Source of the DNA: Alphaproteobacteria bacterium
GTDB lineage: Bacteria > Pseudomonadota > Alphaproteobacteria > RF32 > CAG-239
Direction: 5' to 3'
Length of the DNA stretch: 10,018 nt
NCBI GenBank assembly: GCA_017557925.1
Contig: JAFYWO010000091.1
Coordinates: 1-10,018, forward strand
The translations under genes and the position numbers were made by a program. Positions 5,591-10,018 of this stretch are shown here, one piece after another. Within the stretch, counting starts at the first letter, position 1, and the number at the start of each line of letters is the position of its first letter. The notes beneath the pieces are model-generated. The model saw only the letters and a list, made by a program, of their open reading frames with translations. It was not told the DNA's origin and searched no databases.

Positions 5591-7109
5591 AATAAGGGTT
5601 CTTAAAGAGCCTATGTCTATAAGACAAAGCCTCCATAATATGCATTCTACACACTTTTTTTTCATTTTGCAAGTCCGCAATTGTTCTTGCTAACCGCAAA
5701 ATACGCATAACCCCTCTAGCACTCAAACCGCACTTTTCCGCCATTTCGGCCATAAATTTCCTCAAAACATCATCCATATCCAAAATTTTTTCTAAAATTT
5801 CTCCTTTTAATTCTGCATTTACAACAGCTTCTTCCAATCCTATTTTTTCACATCTTTCAAACGAAATTTCACGCACCATCTTAACTTTTTCTGCCATTTC
5901 TTTTGAACTTGTTCCACGTTTTATATCTGTAAGGTCATAAGGATTAACCGCCCCAACCTCAATTTGCATATCAAATCTATCCAAAAATGGGCCGGATAAT
6001 TTACCGATATATTCTGCCGCACACTTTGGTGCTCTTGAACAAATTTTGCCTTTACTCCCCAAATATCCGCATTTACAAGGGTTCATTGCCCCTATCAGTT
6101 GAAATTTTGCCGGATATTCCGTATGCGCCATAACTCTTGATATAATTGCTTTTTTACTTTCTAACGGCTGTCTTAACGCATCAAGTGTATTTTTCTGAAA
6201 TTCTGGCAGTTCATCTAAAAATAAAACTCCGTTATTAGCCAACGATATTTCACCGGGAACGCCATTTCGTCCACCACCAATCAACGAAGGTGTAGAAGCA
6301 CTGTGATGCGGTGCTCTGAAAGGTCTTAAAAAATCTACCTCATCACAAATTATGCCTGCAACAGATCTAATCATAGCCGTTTCAATAGCCTCTTTGATAC
6401 TCATTTTAGGCAAAATCGTAACCAATCTTTCTGCTAACATAGTCTTTCCGCTTCCCGGTGGCCCAATCATCAACATATTATGACCGCCTGCACCGGCAAT
6501 AAGTAATGCTCGTTTTGCACTCTCCTGTCCTTTTACATCAGACATATCTATATTAAATTCTTTTTCTTGGCTTTTAATAAGTTTTGGCTTTTCAATATCA
6601 ATATTGCCCTTCAAAAAACTCAAGACTTCCAAAATATGTCTTACCGGCCTTATTTCATCATTTGCACTCAAAACCGCCTCAACTCCGTTAGCTTTCGGAC
6701 AAATAATACCTTTTTTTATCTCAACACCTTTTACTGCCGCCGGCAAAACACCATTAACCCTTTCTACACTGCCATCTAAAGATAAAGCCCCCATAAACAA
6801 ATGCTTTTTCAAACAATCTTTGTTAATAAGTTTCATCTCCCCCATCACTCCCAATGCAATAGGTAAATCATAATGTCCGCCCTCTTTTATAATATCTGCA
6901 GGCATCAAATTAACTGTTACTCTATCGTTTGGAAAATCAATACCCAGACTGTTAAAAACAGCTCTGACACGTTCTCTGCTCTCATTAACGGCTTTATCCG
7001 GCAAACCGACCACCACAAATCCGGGGATACCTGGTCCGATACTGACCTGAACATCCACTTCCATCGCCTTAATACCGCTAAAAGCCACTGTTTTTACTTC
7101 ACAAACCAT
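5589..7109 (-). CDS. comM: YifB/ComM-family magnesium-chelatase-like AAA+ ATPase
   Basis: In naturally transformable bacteria ComM is a hexameric helicase that promotes branch migration when taken-up DNA recombines; the family is also common in species not known to be competent. The 506-aa length is usual. An N-terminal ChlI-type domain (about 1-145, VNESRERVRAVFNSLG) leads into the AAA+ core, with Walker A GPPGSGKT at 216-223, Walker B VLFLDE at 295-300, GAMNPCKCGYLGSKG then CSRAPKC (Cys 345, 347, 357, 363, probably zinc-binding) and DRFD at 377-380. The C-terminal domain contains LSARGVMRILRLARTIADL and ends YRHRLF. The start at 7109 (MVCEVKTVAFSG) fits the family, with GAGAG upstream; an upstream in-frame ATG at 7169 would lie inside the promoter. 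Function in this organism is inferred from family. Confidence 0.95.
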   Translation of the reverse strand: MVCEVKTVAFSGIKAMEVDVQVSIGPGIPGFVVVGLPDKAVNESRERVRAVFNSLGIDFPNDRVTVNLMPADIIKEGGHYDLPIALGVMGEMKLINKDCLKKHLFMGALSLDGSVERVNGVLPAAVKGVEIKKGIICPKANGVEAVLSANDEIRPVRHILEVLSFLKGNIDIEKPKLIKSQEKEFNIDMSDVKGQESAKRALLIAGAGGHNMLMIGPPGSGKTMLAERLVTILPKMSIKEAIETAMIRSVAGIICDEVDFLRPFRAPHHSASTPSLIGGGRNGVPGEISLANNGVLFLDELPEFQKNTLDALRQPLESKKAIISRVMAHTEYPAKFQLIGAMNPCKCGYLGSKGKICSRAPKCAAEYIGKLSGPFLDRFDMQIEVGAVNPYDLTDIKRGTSSKEMAEKVKMVREISFERCEKIGLEEAVVNAELKGEILEKILDMDDVLRKFMAEMAEKCGLSARGVMRILRLARTIADLQNEKKVCRMHIMEALSYRHRLFKNPY

Positions 7110-7140
7110 CTTTTCTCTCTTTATTTTTTTATTCGCCCTA

Positions 7141-7169
7141 TAAATAGAACAAAAAAAGAACAAAGTCAA
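7141..7169 (-). promoter_or_regulatory. Candidate promoter of the comM operon
   Basis: On the minus strand TTGACT (7164-7169) is 17 nt from TATTTA (7141-7146). The -35 is good and the -10 weak. It lies downstream of the terminator of the 256-aa gene, so comM is likely an independent transcript with a leader of about 25 nt. Confidence 0.5.
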
Positions 7170-7207
7170 GTTATTTTTTACTTTTTTTTAACTTATCATC
7201 AAACAAT

Positions 7208-7249
7208 CAAAACAAAAGCCCCCCAATTTCAAAGAATTGGAGAGCTTTT
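7208..7249 (-). terminator. Intrinsic terminator of the 256-aa gene
   Basis: The arms at 7214-7228 and 7235-7249 form a stem of about 15 bp over a 6-nt loop. In the minus-strand RNA the two non-Watson-Crick positions are G-U pairs, while in the plus-strand RNA they would be A-C mismatches. This favours minus-strand use. TTTTGTTTTG covers the end of the stem and beyond. Confidence 0.85.
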
Positions 7250-7264
7250 TTTAATTAAGCCGGT

Positions 7265-8035
7265 CTATTGCTTAGCAAGAAAATCTTTTTTAGCTTTATT
7301 GTAAACCACCTTCATATCTCTAAACGAATCAATGAAGTTTATAGCGTTTTCAATATCAGCACACAATTTTCGACCTGCACCGACATAAGTTTTAAGCAAG
7401 TCAATTTTTCTGTCATGCACCAGCACATACTGTGTAGCCGGGTCAATTTCAAATGCCTTGACATAAGCAACAAACTTTGCTTCACGACCGTCTTTAACAA
7501 GCTTGTTTTCAACAGTTCTTGCAAAACCAAGCAGTCCGGATTTTACTGCAAGATTGATAATTCTTTCAAATCTTGCATCACTTGTGTACTTAATAACTGC
7601 ACTGGCCAAAAAACAAGGAAGAAGCTTGTTTGCCGTAGCAAATTCAATCAAAAGCTTATCATCGTTTCTGGCAACCATTGCTCTGGCAATGCGCTTAGAC
7701 AAGACCTTTTTCTTGAAATAGTTAACCACAGTTCTTCTGCGACCGAAGATGATAAGCTTCATCTGTTCTTCGTCACTTAAAACTGCATCAGCATCTGCAT
7801 CTTTTCTGTTAGGGAACAACTCATTCCACACCATACGTTCATCTTCTGAAATCTTTTTCATTTCCATAAGACGAGAAGACATAGGTATAGGAGAATACAC
7901 TACCATAGACACTTCACTATTGTCCACTTCCGCATCAAACGGTTGATATTGACCACTTTTCAATATCTGATACGGGAAACCGATTTCTTGCCCAATTTCA
8001 TTAAGACGGGCTACTAATTTTTTTTCCATAAACAT
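7265..8035 (-). CDS. Hypothetical protein, 256 aa, mostly helical
   Basis: The family was not recognised. No signal peptide or membrane segment is visible, so a cytoplasmic location is likely. The N-terminal 60 residues look mixed alpha/beta (SEVSMVVYSPIPM). Next come an acidic patch (about 71-90, with DADADAVLSDEEQ) and a basic RRRTVVNYFKKKVLSKRIARAM stretch (about 100-119). The second half is a run of amphipathic helices (KLLIEFATANKLLPCFLASAVIKY, RFERIINLAVKSGLLGFARTVENKL) that could form a helical-repeat scaffold. Start choice is uncertain: ATG at 8033-8035 or at 8027-8029, neither with a good ribosome binding site. A near-consensus promoter (8063-8091) and strong terminator (7208-7249) mark it as a single-gene transcript. 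It lies between dnaJ and comM without an evident functional link. Confidence 0.85.
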   Translation of the reverse strand: MFMEKKLVARLNEIGQEIGFPYQILKSGQYQPFDAEVDNSEVSMVVYSPIPMSSRLMEMKKISEDERMVWNELFPNRKDADADAVLSDEEQMKLIIFGRRRTVVNYFKKKVLSKRIARAMVARNDDKLLIEFATANKLLPCFLASAVIKYTSDARFERIINLAVKSGLLGFARTVENKLVKDGREAKFVAYVKAFEIDPATQYVLVHDRKIDLLKTYVGAGRKLCADIENAINFIDSFRDMKVVYNKAKKDFLAKQ

Positions 8036-8062
8036 AAATTTAAATAATACAAAATTTTCTGA

Positions 8063-8091
8063 ATATTACTTAAAAAAAAAGAAAAAGTCAA
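8063..8091 (-). promoter_or_regulatory. Near-consensus sigma-70 promoter of the 256-aa gene
   Basis: On the minus strand TTGACT (8086-8091) and TAATAT (8063-8068) are exactly 17 nt apart. The predicted start near 8056 leaves a leader of about 20 nt without a clear ribosome binding site. It is the best promoter match in the window. Confidence 0.65.
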
Positions 8092-8116
8092 CCATTTAAA
8101 TACGTTAATAGACAAA

Positions 8117-8166
8117 ATAAAAAAATGCTCTGAAAATATCATCCTTACGACAACATTCTCAAAGCA
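8117..8166 (-). terminator. Intrinsic terminator of dnaJ
   Basis: TGCTTTGAGAA (8156-8166) pairs with TTTTCAGAGCA (8126-8136) in the minus-strand RNA, 11 bp including two G-U pairs, over a 19-nt loop. Seven T follow. It lies about 30 nt past the dnaJ stop codon. Confidence 0.8.
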
Positions 8167-8194
8167 CCAAACATTTTTCAGTTTTTAATTAAAA

Positions 8195-9319
8195 TCAATC
8201 AAATAATTTAGACCAAAAACTCTTTTCTACATCTTCTTCGCCACTATTATCCCTAAACTTTTCAAGCAAAGACTTTTGTTCGGAATTAAGTTTTGTAGGA
8301 ATTACAACCTTAAACAAAACAAACAAATCCCCTCGTCTATCGGTATTCATAATACGCATACCTTTTCCTTTAAGCCTAATCTTATCGCCTGGTTGAGTTC
8401 CGGCTTTAACATCAACAATTATATCCTCACCATCAATTCCTTTAAGCTTGATTTCTCCGCCCAAACAAGCCTTAACCATAGAAACAGGAACTTCACAATA
8501 AAGGTTTTCTGCATCTCTTTCATAAATTTTATGAGATTTCACACTAACAAAGATATACAAATCTCCTTTCGGACCACCGTTTTTACCGATTTCACCTTCA
8601 CCGGCAACTCTCATACGAGTTCCGTGTTCAACACCTGCCGGTATTTTAATTTTAAGAGATTTTTCAACTTTTTCTTTGCCTGTTCCTCTACATTTTTTAC
8701 ATTTATCAAGAACAACTCTGCCTGCGCCTTTACATTGCGGACAAACCGTTTCAAACACAAAGAAACCACCTTGCTGTGTCCTAACCTTACCGCTTCCGTT
8801 ACAAGTAGGACAAACTGCCGGCTCTTTTCCGTTTTGAGTTCCATATCCGTTACATTGTTCACATTTTTTAGAAGTCATAATGCTGATTTCTTTTTCAACA
8901 CCAACAAAAGCATCTTCTAATGACAAACTCACATCGTAACGAACATCTTCTCCTCTGGTGGCATAACTTCTTTGTCTGGTTCTGGACTGCCCTGTAAACT
9001 CGCTGAAAATATCCGAAAATACATCTGCAAAACCTGCTCCTGTAAAATCAAACCCATTAAAAGGATTGGCACCACCGCCTCCCATTCCTCCATTAAAAGC
9101 CTGATGCCCATATCTGTCATAAGCAGCTCTTTTTTGTTCATCCTTTAAAACCTCATAAGCCTCATTTATTTCCTTAAACTTAGCTTCGGCTTCTTTGTCT
9201 CCGGGGTTTCTGTCCGGATGATATTGCATTGCTTTTTTTCTATAAGCTTTTTTTATTTCATCTGCTGATGCGCCCTTTGCCACACCAATCAACTCGTAAT
9301 AATCTGCGTTCGTCGTCAT
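8195..9319 (-). CDS. dnaJ: Chaperone DnaJ (Hsp40, type I)
   Basis: DnaJ delivers unfolded proteins to DnaK and stimulates its ATPase in the cytoplasm. The 374-aa product has the full type I layout: a J domain (1-70) with HPD at 34-36; a Gly/Phe-rich linker (about 75-110); a zinc domain with four CXXCXGXG repeats (Cys 153/156, 170/173, 193/196, 207/210); and the C-terminal substrate-binding domains ([40 protein letters not shown]). Length and motifs are normal and nothing is missing. The start at 9319 is the only sensible one, although the ribosome binding site is weak. A heat-shock-like promoter lies 50-78 nt upstream and matches the grpE one. In many bacteria dnaJ follows dnaK; here the upstream gene is a reductase. 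Confidence 0.98.
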   Translation of the reverse strand: MTTNADYYELIGVAKGASADEIKKAYRKKAMQYHPDRNPGDKEAEAKFKEINEAYEVLKDEQKRAAYDRYGHQAFNGGMGGGGANPFNGFDFTGAGFADVFSDIFSEFTGQSRTRQRSYATRGEDVRYDVSLSLEDAFVGVEKEISIMTSKKCEQCNGYGTQNGKEPAVCPTCNGSGKVRTQQGGFFVFETVCPQCKGAGRVVLDKCKKCRGTGKEKVEKSLKIKIPAGVEHGTRMRVAGEGEIGKNGGPKGDLYIFVSVKSHKIYERDAENLYCEVPVSMVKACLGGEIKLKGIDGEDIIVDVKAGTQPGDKIRLKGKGMRIMNTDRRGDLFVLFKVVIPTKLNSEQKSLLEKFRDNSGEEDVEKSFWSKLFD

Positions 9320-9368
9320 GATATTAAAAAAATTCCATAAATTACATTCTGTTTAATCCTTATCCGTT

Positions 9369-9397
9369 ATTTAGGAACTTTTCTTCACATTTGCAAG
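9369..9397 (-). promoter_or_regulatory. Heat-shock-like promoter of dnaJ
   Basis: On the minus strand CTTGCA (9392-9397) and TCCTAAAT (9369-9376) are 15 nt apart, the same geometry and nearly the same -10 as the grpE promoter. The -35 overlaps an 8-bp palindrome, AAGCGCTT (9395-9402), which could be a regulator site or chance. A sigma-70 reading, TTGCAA-N17-TAAATA, is also possible. Confidence 0.55.
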
Positions 9398-9464
9398 CGC
9401 TTTGACAATTTTTCACAGCAAAATTTCAATTTATTTTCAAATTTCGGTCTCTCTTGAAATTACC

Positions 9465-10018
9465 TTAAACTTCATTTTGCCTTAAAATATCTATCTTTTC
9501 TAAATCATTTTCATCAAGTTTATACCTCAAACTTTTAAGACTGTTTTCAATTTCTTGAACATTCTTTCCCTTGATAACCACAGCAGCATCACTCATAAAA
9601 TTCCACACCATAACCACTTCTAACGCACTCATTTTATTTTTTTGTGCAATTTCGCTAATTTCTTGATTTAATAAAATTTCATCTTCATAGCCCAAAATAG
9701 AATGTGCCAACATAACCATATTATTTTTCTTCATCCATTCAAGTAATTCTTTTTTATTAAAATAAGGTGTCCTCAAAACCTTATTAACCATAGGATTTAT
9801 TTCTGTCCTTTCCATAATTTTCTGACATTCAAGAATACTCATATCTTCCACACCTATAGAACGACACTTACCTTCTTTATATAACTTTTCCATAATTTTC
9901 CAATAACTTATCATTTGTTCATCATCTAAATACTTATCTTTTTTAGCCAATAAACATAAATCAAAATGCTTAATTCCCAAACTTTCCAAACTCTCATTAA
10001 CTTTATTTTCAATTTCAT
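9465..10018 (-). CDS. Aldo/keto reductase family protein, N-terminus outside the window
   Basis: Members use NADPH to reduce aldehydes and ketones in a TIM-barrel fold. The frame is open to the right edge and reads EIENKVNESLESLGIKHFDL there, so the gene begins beyond the window; a TTG at 9987-9989 could be taken for a start but lies inside this conserved segment. About 184 residues remain. Family landmarks are SLESLGIKHFDL, GKCRSIGVEDMS (usually GKVRAIGVSNF), LLEWMKKNNMVMLAHSILG (usually ...VVEAYSPLG), ALEVVMVWNF and the final NADPH-site region VVIKGKNVQEIENSL. Oddities: the LIH before the catalytic pocket reads LLA, with Ala at 9945-9947; the NQVEYHP strand reads NKVLRTP; and the VIPKS motif is altered to VIKGK. 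It may be a divergent or non-catalytic member. Substrate unknown. Confidence 0.8.
   Translation of the reverse strand, partial: EIENKVNESLESLGIKHFDLCLLAKKDKYLDDEQMISYWKIMEKLYKEGKCRSIGVEDMSILECQKIMERTEINPMVNKVLRTPYFNKKELLEWMKKNNMVMLAHSILGYEDEILLNQEISEIAQKNKMSALEVVMVWNFMSDAAVVIKGKNVQEIENSLKSLRYKLDENDLEKIDILRQNEV

Noticed and set aside
5576..5680. 35-residue upstream extension of the 811-aa protein
   Set aside because: It lies mostly inside comM and would bury the signal peptide; the ATG at 5575 has a strong ribosome binding site.
7110..7169. 20-residue upstream extension of ComM
   Set aside because: Homologues begin near MVCEVKTVAFSG, and the extension would cover the proposed promoter.
9987..9989. 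TTG start for the aldo/keto reductase
   Set aside because: The frame stays open to the window edge and the family's conserved segment continues upstream.

Overview
The window is AT-rich DNA from a Gram-negative bacterium. Exported proteins with signal peptides, an alphaproteobacterial-looking set of housekeeping genes, CTTGAC-type -35 boxes and a widespread palindromic repeat of the kind seen in Rickettsia-like genomes point to a low-GC alphaproteobacterium, possibly host- or gut-associated. This placement is inference; no rRNA is present to fix it.

Layout, left to right. (1) The minus-strand 5' part of rplQ (ribosomal protein L17) runs off the left edge. It is followed by a 568-nt non-coding stretch that holds two candidate rplQ promoters, a tight hairpin, a strikingly G-poor segment, and a plus-strand leader with several inverted repeats. 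(2) A plus-strand block holds two small, unrecognised exported proteins in tandem that share a C-terminal hydrophobic GGLI segment, then grpE with a heat-shock-like promoter and a clean terminator. (3) A 750-nt intergenic region between two facing terminators carries a repeat array with a 113-bp period, built from two imperfect palindromes per unit. (4) A minus-strand block, read right to left, holds a partial aldo/keto reductase, dnaJ with a heat-shock-like promoter, a 256-aa orphan with its own near-consensus promoter and terminator, comM (YifB-type AAA+ ATPase), and an 811-aa exported cysteine-rich protein ending in an apparently inactive trypsin-like domain. The last two are probably one operon, since the downstream ribosome binding site overlaps the comM stop codon.

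How the genes relate: GrpE and DnaJ are the two co-chaperones of DnaK. They sit about 6 kb apart on opposite strands with matching promoter sequences, while dnaK itself is not in the window. ComM and the 811-aa protein are linked by transcription and translation but have no evident shared function. The most unusual content is the 811-aa protein: four CxC pairs, four CX3CX3C modules, and a chymotrypsin fold in which all three catalytic positions look substituted.

Boundaries, promoters and hairpins were read by eye. Product names for rplQ, grpE, comM and dnaJ are secure; the reductase name is fairly secure; the three hypothetical proteins have no assigned function.
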